From assembly GCF_000770925.1 (NCBI RefSeq), contig NZ_JDTK01000006.1, positions 1 to 64,000 on the forward strand: a DNA stretch of 64,000 bases, read 5' to 3'. Numbering within the stretch: the stretch's first letter is position 1; each line of letters opens with the position of its first letter. Source of the DNA: Bifidobacterium ruminantium DSM 6489. GTDB taxonomy: Bacteria > Actinomycetota > Actinomycetes > Actinomycetales > Bifidobacteriaceae. Shown here one piece after another: positions 1 to 9,165 of the stretch. Under the pieces are notes generated by a model. The model searched no databases. It was not told the origin of the DNA and was given only the letters and a program-made list of their open reading frames with translations. The position numbers and the translations under genes are program-made.

Positions 1-130
1 TTTGCTTGTTCTCTTGTTTGTGGCACCTTTTCCGCGTTGTCTCGAGTATGAGCGTTGCAATTCCGCGGCTCATACTCGGACTAGCGCGTTCTGCATGCCA
101 CAAACAGGCCACTTAGCAATTTTTGGAGGG
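1..130. repeat. Palindromic direct repeat, copy 1 (left of toxin-antitoxin pair)
   Basis: This stretch is nearly identical to 832-960, in the same orientation. Each copy contains two nested inverted repeats: an outer arm CTTGTTTGTGGCA and its complement (about 13-26 against 104-114), and an inner arm CGAGTATGAGC with GCTCATACTCG (about 43-79). It carries no convincing gene. Identity between copies is broken only by scattered substitutions, mostly in the loops. It may extend left of the window. Confidence 0.8.
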
Positions 131-143
131 GTCGACTTCGCGC

Positions 144-404
144 TCAGCGATCTCCGTAATGGTCTTTGACCGAGAGAATGCACAGATCGTCGCCATCGAG
201 CATATAGATGAGTCTGTTTGCGGAATCGATTCGCCGACTCCATGCGCCCTGCAGCCCCCATTTCAGTGGTTCGGGTTTGCCGATTCCCTCGAATGGGGAC
301 CGCAGTGTGTCGCGAATGAGTGTATTGATTCGTTTGAGTGTCCGTCTATCCTGTGATTGCCAGTACAGGTAGTCGTCCCATGCGTCATCCGTCCAACGCA
401 ACAT
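144..404 (-). CDS. yoeB: YoeB/Txe family mRNA interferase toxin
   Basis: Ribosome-dependent endoribonuclease toxin of a type II toxin-antitoxin pair; the family cleaves mRNA in the ribosomal A site. The 86-residue protein has the usual family length and keeps the conserved stretches WDDYLYWQ (residues 9-16), SPFEGIGKPEPLK (36-48) and WSRRI (55-59). The catalytic residues of the E. coli protein have clear counterparts: Glu45, Arg64, His82 and Tyr83. The C terminus runs three residues past the usual HY end. It starts 3 bases after the antitoxin gene, so the two are cotranscribed and YefM represses both. It appears intact. Confidence 0.93.
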   Translation of the reverse strand: MLRWTDDAWDDYLYWQSQDRRTLKRINTLIRDTLRSPFEGIGKPEPLKWGLQGAWSRRIDSANRLIYMLDGDDLCILSVKDHYGDR

Positions 405-407
405 GGC

Positions 408-668
408 TTAGTCCTCCATAAGGGAGTGCGGGGTTGTGCTGCCGCTACGGATCTGGTCCATGCCGCGTTGGACCTTGTCGCGGAGATATGAATTCTGATA
501 GACGCGCAGCGTCTCCATGAGCGAGTCGTAATCCGAGGCGCTCATCACCACCACATTATCCCGCTCGTCCTTGTTGGTGACCAATAGCATATCCGCATCA
601 TCATTGACCTGGCGTAAATAGGATTTAAGATCCTTGCGGAAATTCGTATATGCGACGGCAGTGACCAT
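408..668 (-). CDS. yefM: YefM/Phd family antitoxin
   Basis: Antitoxin partner of the downstream YoeB. The 86-residue protein has the Phd/YefM layout: an N-terminal DNA-binding and dimerisation half (AVAYTNFRKDLKSYLRQVN, then VVVMSASDYDSLMETL at about residues 38-54) and a charged flexible C-terminal tail that would wrap the toxin. A Shine-Dalgarno AAAGGAG precedes ATG 668, and an operator of two TGTACA hexamers lies immediately upstream. Antitoxin first, toxin second is the standard order for this family. Confidence 0.93.
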   Translation of the reverse strand: MVTAVAYTNFRKDLKSYLRQVNDDADMLLVTNKDERDNVVVMSASDYDSLMETLRVYQNSYLRDKVQRGMDQIRSGSTTPHSLMED

Positions 669-680
669 GACAACTCCTTT

Positions 681-700
681 CTGTACAGAATATTGTACAG
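681..700 (-). promoter_or_regulatory. YefM-YoeB operator, two TGTACA cores
   Basis: CTGTACA-gaatat-TGTACAG forms a 20 bp near-palindrome directly upstream of yefM. E. coli yefM-yoeB autoregulation uses repeats built on the same TGTACA hexamer with 12 bp centre-to-centre spacing, which is what is seen here. Function is inferred from that precedent. Confidence 0.8.
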
Positions 701-831
701 CATGATGGCTGTGAGTAGAACGTTTCCATGTTGCATATTGCGGGTAACGCTCATATTGGTTTCCAAAGGGCGGTTGCTAAGGCAAGACGCACGCTATCTC
801 GCTTGTTTGTGGCAGATTTCGGGGGTTGGAA

Positions 832-960
832 TTTGCTTGTTCTCTTGTTTGTGGCACCTTTTTCGCGGTACCTCGAGTATGAGCGTTGTAATTCCGCGGC
901 TCATACTCGGTTCAGTGCGTTTTAGGTGCCACAAACAAGCCACTTAGCAATTTTCGGAGG
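832..960. repeat. Palindromic direct repeat, copy 2 (right of toxin-antitoxin pair)
   Basis: Second copy of the repeat at 1-130. The arm CTTGTTTGTGGCA occurs at 844-856 and inverted at 927-939; the inner arm CGAGTATGAGC / GCTCATACTCG is also kept. A further isolated arm (GCTTGTTTGTGGCA) lies at about 801-814. The 701-831 stretch between operator and repeat holds no supportable gene. Confidence 0.8.
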
Positions 961-984
961 CTGTCGGCTTACCCAGAGATCCGA

Positions 985-2406
985 TTACCGCATGCCCTCG
1001 AACATGTCGTTCGCGGAGACGACGGTCAGGTTCGATTCATGGCGCTCTCGTGCGGCGGATGCCAACTCGTCCGTCTTGACGAACAAGGCGTAGTGCCGTT
1101 CGGAATATCCGGGTATGAGATCGGCGCGGGAACGCAGCGTGGCGATGGTGTCCGCAATGTTCAGGTCGTTCTTCCACTTGCATTCGCCAAGCAGAATGCG
1201 CTTTTCGGATTCGTTCGCCGCGATCACATCGATATCGGTCTGCTGCTTGGTGTTGGGGTTCCCACCCCACCATTTTCCGAACTTCAAAGCGACGAAAGGA
1301 AGCCGGTCGCTGCCGTTGGCTCGCCAGAGCCATTGCATGCAGACGCTTTCGAACTGTTGTCCAACGTACGTGTCGAGTGCCGGGCCGAATACCATGTGCC
1401 GGGCGGTCAACTCACCTTGGCCGTTTTCCACGTTCACGATATTAGGGCTGACGAAACGGTACCAGAATGCGAAGAACGGGTCGGCGGGTTTCCGCAGTCC
1501 TTTTCGTGAACGGGAGGGGTCCTCTCCGAAGGGAACCTCGCGCTCAACCAATCCCAGATCTTCAAGCACGCGAAGGTACTTACTGAGGTTCGTGACAGGT
1601 TGTATGCCGGCCTGGTCGGCGATCTTGTTCTGTCTTGTCGTGCCGCTGCCGATCGCATCCATCACCGAGTTGTAGACCGTCGGGTCGCGCAGCTCCTGCC
1701 GAAGCAGCATAAGCGGCTCCTCATAGAGCAGGCCATTGGAAGAGAATAGCAGATTGGTCACGTTCTGCTCATAAGACAGGTCTGGCCGTATCTGCTGCAA
1801 GTAGTATGGGGTGCCGCCGAACGTGGCGTAATATCTGATGGCATCCTCCACCCCTGCGAAGTCGAGCATTTTTGCGGTGTCGAACACGTCGAAGGGCTTG
1901 AGCCGCAGCTGTCCGGTTCTGCGCCCGTACAGGGGACTTTTGTATCCCAGTACTTCGCTTTCCATGAATCCTTCGTTGCTGCCGCACAGCACCATCATGG
2001 TGTTCGTATTTGCGAAGCCGTGGTCTATGGCAACTTGCAACACCGATGGAAGAGAGGAATCGGCCATGGCCGCGTAGGGGAATTCGTCGAACACCAGAAG
2101 AAAACGTTCCGCCCGATCCCTGGCCTGTTCGATGATGAAATCGAACGCGTCCTGCCATGTGTCAAAGGAGAACATGCCTTCGGGCAGATGGAAGAAGCGT
2201 TGAACGGCGTGTGAGAAATCGCGCAGGTTGTTCCGTGTGGTTTGTTGGCGCGCGGTGAAGTACAGCGTGTTCTTGTCTTTGGAGAACTCGTCTAGCAATG
2301 CGGTCTTGCCCACGCGCCTGCGGCCGAGCAGCACCATCATCTGAAACGTGGTCTGCTCCCACATGGTGTTGAGTGCTTCAAGTTCCTTGAGTCGTCCGAC
2401 GAACAT
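985..2406 (-). CDS. AAA ATPase of the archaeal-type ATP-binding/DUF234 family
   Basis: About 473 residues. The N terminus reads [11 protein letters not shown] and then a Walker A loop GRRRVGKT (residues 28-35), with a hydrophobic strand ending in FDEFPY (about 100) as Walker B. A winged-helix-like middle follows, then the C-terminal DUF234 nuclease-like region ([13 protein letters not shown]... then [10 protein letters not shown] near 410). This family is common in accessory regions of bifidobacteria; its physiological role is not established. ATG 2406 is preferred over GTG 2412 because GAGG sits 5-6 bases ahead of it. A perfect palindrome lies just upstream. It may be a defence or mobile-element-associated ATPase, but that is inference. 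Confidence 0.85.
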   Translation of the reverse strand: MFVGRLKELEALNTMWEQTTFQMMVLLGRRRVGKTALLDEFSKDKNTLYFTARQQTTRNNLRDFSHAVQRFFHLPEGMFSFDTWQDAFDFIIEQARDRAERFLLVFDEFPYAAMADSSLPSVLQVAIDHGFANTNTMMVLCGSNEGFMESEVLGYKSPLYGRRTGQLRLKPFDVFDTAKMLDFAGVEDAIRYYATFGGTPYYLQQIRPDLSYEQNVTNLLFSSNGLLYEEPLMLLRQELRDPTVYNSVMDAIGSGTTRQNKIADQAGIQPVTNLSKYLRVLEDLGLVEREVPFGEDPSRSRKGLRKPADPFFAFWYRFVSPNIVNVENGQGELTARHMVFGPALDTYVGQQFESVCMQWLWRANGSDRLPFVALKFGKWWGGNPNTKQQTDIDVIAANESEKRILLGECKWKNDLNIADTIATLRSRADLIPGYSERHYALFVKTDELASAARERHESNLTVVSANDMFEGMR

Positions 2407-2419
2407 GGTCACCTCGTCA

Positions 2420-2462
2420 CTGTTTTATGCTTATGAGTATTATACTCATAAGCATAAAACAG
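2420..2462. promoter_or_regulatory. Perfect 21 bp inverted repeat upstream of the AAA ATPase
   Basis: Two exact 21-base arms (beginning CTGTTTTATGCTTATGAG) flank a single central T. It is AT-rich and ends 14 bases before ATG 2406, so it covers the promoter or 5' leader. An operator for a dimeric regulator, possibly autoregulation, is the simplest reading. A transcript hairpin is the alternative. Confidence 0.75.
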
Positions 2463-2562
2463 CAGAAATCTGCTCTTGGATCAGTGATTTGTTGGTGCTG
2501 GAGCAAACTGTGACTTCGGGAAACCAGCAAGCAACATCTGAGATCGGAAATTTCAAAGCAGA

Positions 2563-4206
2563 TCAGTCTGGTCGTCGGCCAGCCGATTGGTTTTTTTCGC
2601 TGAGTTTTGCCATGCAGCCGAGTATCTCAGTATTCATCTGATCGTGCCTCTCAGCCCATTGGAGAATGGTCTGCCATGTCTGGTCGGGTATGTTTTCGAG
2701 GAATACGCGATGTTCTTCCGTTTCGGAACTTACGTTGCTTTCCTTAGTTTTTAGCGATGCTTCAGGATCGGCTGATTCAATTTGAAATCCTTTGGATACA
2801 GCTCGTTCGAGCAGATAATTCAGCGCATCAATATTGACTTGTTCGTCATCTTTCTGATTGATCAAAACATGCAACGATTCTTGGCTCTCACTGCTGAGTA
2901 GTCTGTTTTTAGCGGCAAAGGCTAGTAGGCTGCGGCATACGCTAATCGGGAATGATTGCCATTCCGTTGTGCTGAGATTGCAAGTATCTGCTTGAGCGCT
3001 GGCACGCTTGTGGCGTGGTCCGGAGCTATAGGCAGGTTTATGTCCGCCGGTGTTTGGAGGTACCGTTCCATTTGTCGTATGTGATAGAGATGAAACCGTC
3101 TCGATGGAGGTTGGCATAACGGTTGTCGTTAAGCTAAAAGAGGTATCGTCAGCATCATCATATGCATCATTGAGTAAGCAAGAAGGTAAATGCTTGAGCT
3201 GATTCCAACAGTCCTCTTTTTTGGCCCATTCGCTTACATTTTGCGTTGGGCGTTCTTCCTCATTGAGGATGCTGCTGGCTTGCTTTCCTGCGCGAAGAAG
3301 AGACGCGGTCATGCTTTCATTGATACTTTGGTTATGCCATATAGAGGTAAAATCGCATTTTTTGCCAGCTTTTGACAGATCATAGGAATATTTGGCGATG
3401 GCATATTCGGTGATATTGGCTTGATATGCTCCGCGATACCAATCAGCTTGTTTTATGCGCTTATATAGCGTATCGAAAATAATGCGTTTGCAAACTAATT
3501 GTTCGAAGTATTCCTGATCGAGTTCTTCGTCAATATGCTCATTCTTGGATTGCTCTTTTGCGAAGATTGCGAAGCATTTCTGAGCGCCAAGGCTGGCGAC
3601 ATATGGCTTCTGATCCCAACAAACCAAATATTTCGGGGCGTCTACCATTTTGATACGCAGTTTGCGTGGATTCAGCTTTTCGAACCTTTTTCTCTCCGTT
3701 GCAGATGCGAAGCGGTTTTTCTCATTGTCGTATTGCCCTCGGGTTCGCTCATAATACCAATGAGTTCGTTCGGCTCCGTTAATCATAGGCGTGAATATCT
3801 GTTGAGAGAGCTGTTGCAGCTTGACCTGGTAATCGCTATTAGAAGAGAAGTCTGCTTCTGCCACCTTGTTCTGACTGTTCGTATACCGAGAAATATCGGG
3901 AATTAAATCCTCTTTAGCCTCGTTGCCAACTACGACCAATTTCATCGGAACAAATACTTTGCTCAAGTCGGTCTTATCTTTTTTCCGAGTGTAGAAAAGA
4001 GATGCTGTAGTTTGTCCGCCATTGACGATTTGCAAATCATCTAGTCTCGAGATGCAGCCAAAGTTATCTGTGATGACAGAGGAGGCTGTGGCGGTAAGTC
4101 CATTGTTGTAGGCAACGAAATATTCAGCCCGCAAACAAATCAATAATAGGTATCCTTTTACGCATGTTCCGCCTTTCCTGGTGTTTTCCAGGATAGCGAT
4201 GTGCAT
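2563..4206 (-). pseudogene. AIPR-family (abortive infection phage resistance) protein, 5'-truncated
   Basis: The first 75 residues of the 547-residue reading frame carry the AIPR hallmarks EYFVAYNNGLTATA (about residues 27-40) and LQIVNGGQTTASLF (58-71), followed by DISRYTNSQNKV. In full-length AIPR proteins a long N-terminal region precedes these motifs. Here only ~25 mostly unrecognisable residues precede them, and an in-frame stop lies 17 codons before ATG 4206. The gene has therefore lost its 5' part. The C-terminal ~250 residues look low in conservation. Base composition is clearly AT-richer than the flanking purine genes, which suggests horizontal acquisition. No strong ribosome binding site is visible. 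Remnant status is likely but not certain. Confidence 0.7.
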
Positions 4207-4314
4207 GGAGAATTTTGTGGATCGACTTAGCTGACTAATCTTGGGAAGGGGTTAGATTCGGCGTATTTGAAGTGGAAAATAGGCGTTTTAAATAAGCGAA
4301 GAACGCAAAGAGAA

Positions 4315-4356
4315 AGAGGGTGTGTCCGGAATCATCAGATTCCGGACACACCCTCT
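4315..4356 (-). terminator. Terminator after purL
   Basis: An 18 bp inverted repeat (AGAGGGTGTGTCCGGAAT and its complement) with a 6-base loop lies 40 bases after the purL stop. The sequence after it on the minus strand is pyrimidine-rich (TTTCTCTTTG). Confidence 0.8.
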
Positions 4357-4396
4357 TCGTTTACGAGCGGTCTATATCAAACCCGGTCCTGGAGCA

Positions 4397-7300
4397 TCAG
4401 GCGGCGAAATACTCCACGCCAGCTGCGAACAGCGGCTGGTCCTTCTCGCCGGGCACGTTCACGAACGTACCGTTGCTGTAGCGCTCGGAGTGGCCCATCT
4501 TGCCGAACACGCGGCCGTCCGGGCTGGTGATGCCTTCGATGGCCAACAGCGAACCGTTCGGGTTCACGTCCAGGTCCATGCCCGGCACGCCGGCCTCGTC
4601 CACGTACTGCGTGGCGATCTGGCCGTTGGCCTTGAGCTGGGCGAGCACATCGTCGGAGGCCACGAAGCGGCCCTCGCCGTGGGAGATGGCGATGGTGTGC
4701 ATGTCGCCCACCTCGGTCTTCGCCAGCCACGGGGAGAGGTTCGAAGCCACGCGGGTGCGCACCAGGCGGCTCTGGTGGCGGCCGATGGTGTTGAACGTCA
4801 GCGTTGGGCATTCGGCGGTCATCGGCACGATGTCGCCGTACGGCACCAGGCCGAGCTTGATGAGCGCCTGGAAGCCGTTGCAGATGCCGAGCATCAGGCC
4901 GTCGCGGTTGTTCAGCAGGTCGCGCACGGCCTCGGTCACGGCCGGGGCGCGGAAGAACGCGGTGATGAACTTGGCGGAGCCGTCCGGTTCGTCGCCGCCG
5001 GAGAAGCCGCCGGGGATCATGATGATCTGGCTCTTCTTGATCTCCTCTACCAACGCGTTGGTGGATTCGGCCACGGCCGCCGGGGTGAGGTTGTTTACGA
5101 TAAGCGTGCTCACGTCGGCGCCCGCGCGTTCGAAGGCTGCGGCGGAATCGTATTCGCAGTTGTTGCCCGGGAACACGGGGATGATCACATGCGGCTTGGC
5201 CACGCCGGTGCCGGTGTACACGGTCTTCTTCGGAGCGTTGAAGGACACGGTCTCGACGGTCTTGCCCTTCTCATCGCCCTTGGAACGGTACGGGAACACG
5301 GATTCGATGCCGTCCTCCCATGCATCCTGCAGCTCGGCCAGGTCGAGCGTTTCGCCGGCGGCCACGAACTGGTAGGCCTCGGTGGTCTCGCCGACCTCGC
5401 TGACCTCCACCAGGTTGGACACGGCCGGAACCTTCGCAGCGTCGGCAAGTTCGATGATGAAGGAGCCGTAGGCCGGGGCGAACAGGTCGTCCACGCTGAT
5501 GCCGTCGGCCAGCTTCACGCCGATCTGGTTGCCGACCGTCATCTTGAAGATCGCTTCGGCGGTCGCGCCATAACCCGGCGTGGACACAGCCAGCGCATCG
5601 CCGAAATCGGTAAGCTCCTCAACCGCGGAGAACACCTCCAGCAACGCATCCTTGTCTGGCGTGAGGCCATCGGCCTTATAGCGCGGGGTGATGCGGACCA
5701 CACGGTGGCCGGCGCCCTTGAACTCGGGGGAGGTGGCGCGCTTCATATTGCCCACCGCCACGGCGAAGGAGATTAGGGTCGGTGGAACGTCAAGCTGCTC
5801 GAAGGTGCCGGACATGGAGTCCTTGCCGCCGATCGCGCCCGCGCCCAGATCCACCTGGGCCATCAGGGCGCCCAGCACGGCGGCCATCGGCTTGCCCCAG
5901 CGTTCCGGCTCGTCGCGCAGCTTCTCGAAGTACTCTTGGAAGCTCAGATATGCATTCTCATGCTCGAAGCCGGCGGCCACCAGCTTGGACAGCGACTCGA
6001 CCACGGACAGGTACGCGCCCGTGAACTGGTTCTTCTCCATAATGTACGGGTTGAAGCCCCACGCCATCGCGGAAGCGGTGGTGGTCTCGCCGAACACCGG
6101 CAGCTTGGCGACCATGGCCATGTTCGGGGTCAGCTGCTTCCTACCGCCGAACGGCATGAGCACGGTGCCTGCACCGATGGTGGAATCGAAGCGTTCGGAA
6201 AGGCCCTTGTTGGAGGCCACGTTCAGATCGGTGAGCATGGTGTGCATGCGCTCGGCGAGCGTGCCGGTCTTCCACGGGGTGGCGTAGTCGTGCTGCGTCT
6301 CGACGTGCACCACCTGGTGCTTCGGAGCACCATTGGAGGCGAGGAATTCGCGCGACAGATCCACGATCGTGTCGCCGTTCCACACCATTGTCATGCGCGG
6401 ATCCTCGGTCACGGTCGCGATGACCTCGGCTTCAAGGTTCTCCTCCTTGGCATAGCCCAGGAACTCGTCCACGTCTTCGGCTGCCACGTCCACGGCCATG
6501 CGCTCCTGGGATTCGGAGATCGCCAGTTCGGTGCCGTCCAGGCCCTCGTACTTCTTCGACACCTTGTTGAGGTCCACGTACAGGCCGTCGGCCAGCTCGC
6601 CGACGGCCACGGACACGCCGCCGGCGCCGAAATCGTTGCAGCGCTTGATCAGACGGCACGCGTCGCCACGGCGGAACAGACGCTGCAGCTTGCGCTCGAC
6701 GGGGGCGTTGCCCTTCTGCACCTCGGCGCCGTCGAGTTCCAGCGATTCGACGTTATGCGCCTTGGACGCACCGGTGGCGCCGCCGATGCCGTCACGGCCG
6801 GTGCGACCGCCGAGCAGGATCACCTTGTCGCCCGGAGCCGGGGTCTCGCGGCGCACATGATCGGCCGGGGTCGCGGCCACAACCGCACCGACCTCCATGC
6901 GCTTGGCCACATAACCGGGGTGATAGATCTCATTCACCTGACCGGTGGCCAGACCGATCTGGTTGCCGTAGGAGGAATAGCCGGCCGCGGCGGTGGTGAC
7001 GAGCTTGCGCTGAGGAAGCTTGCCTTCAAGCGTTTCGGACACCGGCACGGTCGGGTCGGCGGCACCGGTCACGCGCATGGCCTGGTACACGTAGGAGCGA
7101 CCGGACAGCGGGTCGCGGATGCAGCCGCCGATGCAGGTGGCCGCGCCGCCGAACGGTTCGATCTCGGTGGGGTGGTTGTGGGTCTCGTTCTTGAACAGGA
7201 ACAGCCAGTCCTCGTCGTGGCCGTTCACATCCACCTTCACCTTGACGGTGCAGGCGTTGATCTCCTCGGATTCGTCGAGGTTCTTCAGAATGCCGTTCTT

Positions 7301-8131
7301 CTTGAGCCACTTCGCGCCGATCGTGCCCATATCCATCAGGCACACCGGCTTGGCGTCGCGGCCCAGCTCGTGACGCATCTCAAGATACTTGTCGAACGCG
7401 GCCTGGACGGCGGCATCATCGATCTTGACATCGTCAAGCTGCGTGCCGAACGTGGTGTGACGGCAGTGATCGGACCAATACGTATCGATCACCTTGATTT
7501 CGGTGATCGTCGGGTCGCGCTGCTCCTCGGTGAAATGCTCGCGGCAGAACTGCAGGTCGGCCAGATCCATGGCTAGTCCGCGATCCTCGATGAACTGTTC
7601 GAGCTCGGCGTCGCTCATGGTGCGGAAACCGTCGATGACCTCCACCTTGCCGGGCACCGGCACCTGGGTCTTGAGCGTGGTCTTCACGTCCAGCGAGGCC
7701 TCACGCGCCTCCACCGGGTTGATCACGTAATGTTTGATGGCCTCGACGTCGGCTTCGGACAGTTCGCCTTCCAGCGCATACACCTTGGCGGAGCGCACGG
7801 TCGGGCGCTCGCCCTGGGAGATCAGCTGGATGCACTCGCTGGCGGAATCCGCGCGCTGGTCGAACTGGCCAGGCAGGTATTCCACGGCGAACACGGCCGC
7901 GCCGCCGAAATCGGGCAAATCGGCGGACACGTTGTCCACCTGCGGCTCGCTGAACACGGTCGGCGTGGCCTGGGCGAACAGCTCCTCGCTGATGCCTTCC
8001 ACGTCGTAACGGTTGACGAGACGGACGTTCTTCAGGGCAGTGATGCCGAGGATGGTCTTGAGCTCATTGGCGAGCTGCTGCGCCTCGACGTTGAAGCCCG
8101 GCTTCTTTTCCACGTATACGCGAAAAACCAT
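4397..8131 (-). CDS. purL: Phosphoribosylformylglycinamidine synthase, single-chain type
   Basis: Catalyses the ATP- and glutamine-dependent conversion of FGAR to FGAM, the fourth step of de novo purine synthesis. At 1244 residues it is the large fused form in which the PurQ-type glutaminase is the C-terminal domain. The synthetase core includes TYWSDHCRHTTF (about 217-228), HNHPTEIEPFGGAATCIGG and GGKDSMSGTFE. The glutaminase carries FPGNNCEYDSA, the nucleophile Cys in LGICNGFQAL and His-Glu in ISHGEGRF. AAGGAG precedes ATG 8131. It lies downstream of purC, separated by a hairpin and a possible LacI-type operator. Confidence 0.97.
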   Translation of the reverse strand: MVFRVYVEKKPGFNVEAQQLANELKTILGITALKNVRLVNRYDVEGISEELFAQATPTVFSEPQVDNVSADLPDFGGAAVFAVEYLPGQFDQRADSASECIQLISQGERPTVRSAKVYALEGELSEADVEAIKHYVINPVEAREASLDVKTTLKTQVPVPGKVEVIDGFRTMSDAELEQFIEDRGLAMDLADLQFCREHFTEEQRDPTITEIKVIDTYWSDHCRHTTFGTQLDDVKIDDAAVQAAFDKYLEMRHELGRDAKPVCLMDMGTIGAKWLKKNGILKNLDESEEINACTVKVKVDVNGHDEDWLFLFKNETHNHPTEIEPFGGAATCIGGCIRDPLSGRSYVYQAMRVTGAADPTVPVSETLEGKLPQRKLVTTAAAGYSSYGNQIGLATGQVNEIYHPGYVAKRMEVGAVVAATPADHVRRETPAPGDKVILLGGRTGRDGIGGATGASKAHNVESLELDGAEVQKGNAPVERKLQRLFRRGDACRLIKRCNDFGAGGVSVAVGELADGLYVDLNKVSKKYEGLDGTELAISESQERMAVDVAAEDVDEFLGYAKEENLEAEVIATVTEDPRMTMVWNGDTIVDLSREFLASNGAPKHQVVHVETQHDYATPWKTGTLAERMHTMLTDLNVASNKGLSERFDSTIGAGTVLMPFGGRKQLTPNMAMVAKLPVFGETTTASAMAWGFNPYIMEKNQFTGAYLSVVESLSKLVAAGFEHENAYLSFQEYFEKLRDEPERWGKPMAAVLGALMAQVDLGAGAIGGKDSMSGTFEQLDVPPTLISFAVAVGNMKRATSPEFKGAGHRVVRITPRYKADGLTPDKDALLEVFSAVEELTDFGDALAVSTPGYGATAEAIFKMTVGNQIGVKLADGISVDDLFAPAYGSFIIELADAAKVPAVSNLVEVSEVGETTEAYQFVAAGETLDLAELQDAWEDGIESVFPYRSKGDEKGKTVETVSFNAPKKTVYTGTGVAKPHVIIPVFPGNNCEYDSAAAFERAGADVSTLIVNNLTPAAVAESTNALVEEIKKSQIIMIPGGFSGGDEPDGSAKFITAFFRAPAVTEAVRDLLNNRDGLMLGICNGFQALIKLGLVPYGDIVPMTAECPTLTFNTIGRHQSRLVRTRVASNLSPWLAKTEVGDMHTIAISHGEGRFVASDDVLAQLKANGQIATQYVDEAGVPGMDLDVNPNGSLLAIEGITSPDGRVFGKMGHSERYSNGTFVNVPGEKDQPLFAAGVEYFAA

Positions 8132-8175
8132 GGGTCAACTCCTTGAAAGGGGCTTAGAAAATTAGCGGATTGATG

Positions 8176-8206
8176 TGAAAGCGTTTGAAAACGTTGAAAC
8201 GTTGGA
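8176..8206 (-). promoter_or_regulatory. Possible LacI/PurR-type operator before purL
   Basis: Two AACGTT cores (8190-8195, 8198-8203) and a third related half AGCGTTT (8180-8186) are packed within 30 bp, 45 bases upstream of purL. The core resembles LacI-family operators such as the E. coli PurR site. A bound regulator is inferred only from the motif and gene context. Confidence 0.35.
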
Positions 8207-8233
8207 ATGCTGAAAACGGATGCGAAACAACGA

Positions 8234-8268
8234 AGCCCGCATCCGAGCTGATACTGCGGATGCGGGCT
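8234..8268 (-). terminator. Terminator between purC and purL
   Basis: A 12 bp perfect stem AGCCCGCATCCG / CGGATGCGGGCT with an 11-base loop lies 10 bases after the purC stop. It is followed on the minus strand by TTCGTTGTTTCG. purL probably has its own promoter or is attenuated here. Confidence 0.75.
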
Positions 8269-8277
8269 GTACGTGCG

Positions 8278-9030
8278 TCATTCGGCGACTTCGATGCCTT
8301 CGGACTTGGCGAGTCCGGCCAGGCGGCTTTCGATCTCCTCATAGGCGGGGATGATGTCGCCCAGATCGCGGCGGAACAGGTCCTTGTCGAGGTGTTCGAC
8401 CTTGCCGGAGTGATCGCGCTGGTCCCACAGACGGCAGGAATCCGGGGTGATCTCGTCGGCGAGCAGCAGCGTGCCGTCGGAAGTGCGGCCCATTTCGATC
8501 TTGAAGTCCACGAGCTTGACGTCGATCTTGGCGAAGATCTCGATCAAGGCCTCGTTGATACGGCGGGCGAGCGGGGCGATCTCGGCCAGATCCTCACGGG
8601 TGCACACGCCGAGCGCCACCAGATCGTCGTCGTTCACGAACGGATCGTGCAGATCGTCGTTCTTCAGGAAGTATTCGAGCACCGGCTCCTTGAGCTCGAT
8701 GCCCTCTTCGACGCCCAGGCGGGAGCAGAAGTGGCCGGCCGCGGTGTTGCGCAGCACGATTTCGAGCGGGAACATGGTGACCTTCTTGACCAGCTGGGAG
8801 GTCTCGCCCACGCGGGCGATCAGATGGCTGTCGATGCCGCGCCTCTTCAGCAAATCGAAGATCAGCGTGGTGATGAGGTTGTTCAGCCTGCCCTTGCCGG
8901 CGAAATCTTCCTTCTTCTCGCCGTCACCTGCGGTAGCGGAGTTCTTGTATTCGACCCAGAGGACCTCCGGATCGTCAGTTGCGTACAGTTGCTTGGCTTT
9001 GCCCTCGTAGAGCTTTTCCAACTTCTCCAT
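8278..9030 (-). CDS. purC: SAICAR synthetase
   Basis: Phosphoribosylaminoimidazole-succinocarboxamide synthase, 250 residues, the usual bacterial length. It joins aspartate to CAIR using ATP. Visible family motifs are the N-terminal [10 protein letters not shown] (7-16), [13 protein letters not shown] (about 93-105), and VDFKIEMG near 174. The start ATG 9030 has AGGAAAGGCGAG upstream. It is the first of two closely spaced purine genes on this strand (purC, then purL). Confidence 0.97.
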   Translation of the reverse strand: MEKLEKLYEGKAKQLYATDDPEVLWVEYKNSATAGDGEKKEDFAGKGRLNNLITTLIFDLLKRRGIDSHLIARVGETSQLVKKVTMFPLEIVLRNTAAGHFCSRLGVEEGIELKEPVLEYFLKNDDLHDPFVNDDDLVALGVCTREDLAEIAPLARRINEALIEIFAKIDVKLVDFKIEMGRTSDGTLLLADEITPDSCRLWDQRDHSGKVEHLDKDLFRRDLGDIIPAYEEIESRLAGLAKSEGIEVAE

Positions 9031-9057
9031 TACTCGCCTTTCCTGGTGTTTGGGAGG

Positions 9058-9087
9058 TAGATAGTTTGGTGAACTTGACGGTTACAA
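9058..9087 (-). promoter_or_regulatory. Candidate purC promoter
   Basis: On the minus strand TTGTAA (9082-9087) and TATCTA (9058-9063) are separated by 18 bases, 28 bases ahead of purC. This is a moderate sigma-A-like match only. Confidence 0.3.
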
Positions 9088-9165
9088 GATACCAACGGGA
9101 GGCTACATTGACGCGGTTTCCGGGCGCGTTCCGCCAGGCCTGCGCCGGCATCCGCCGATTGGCTG

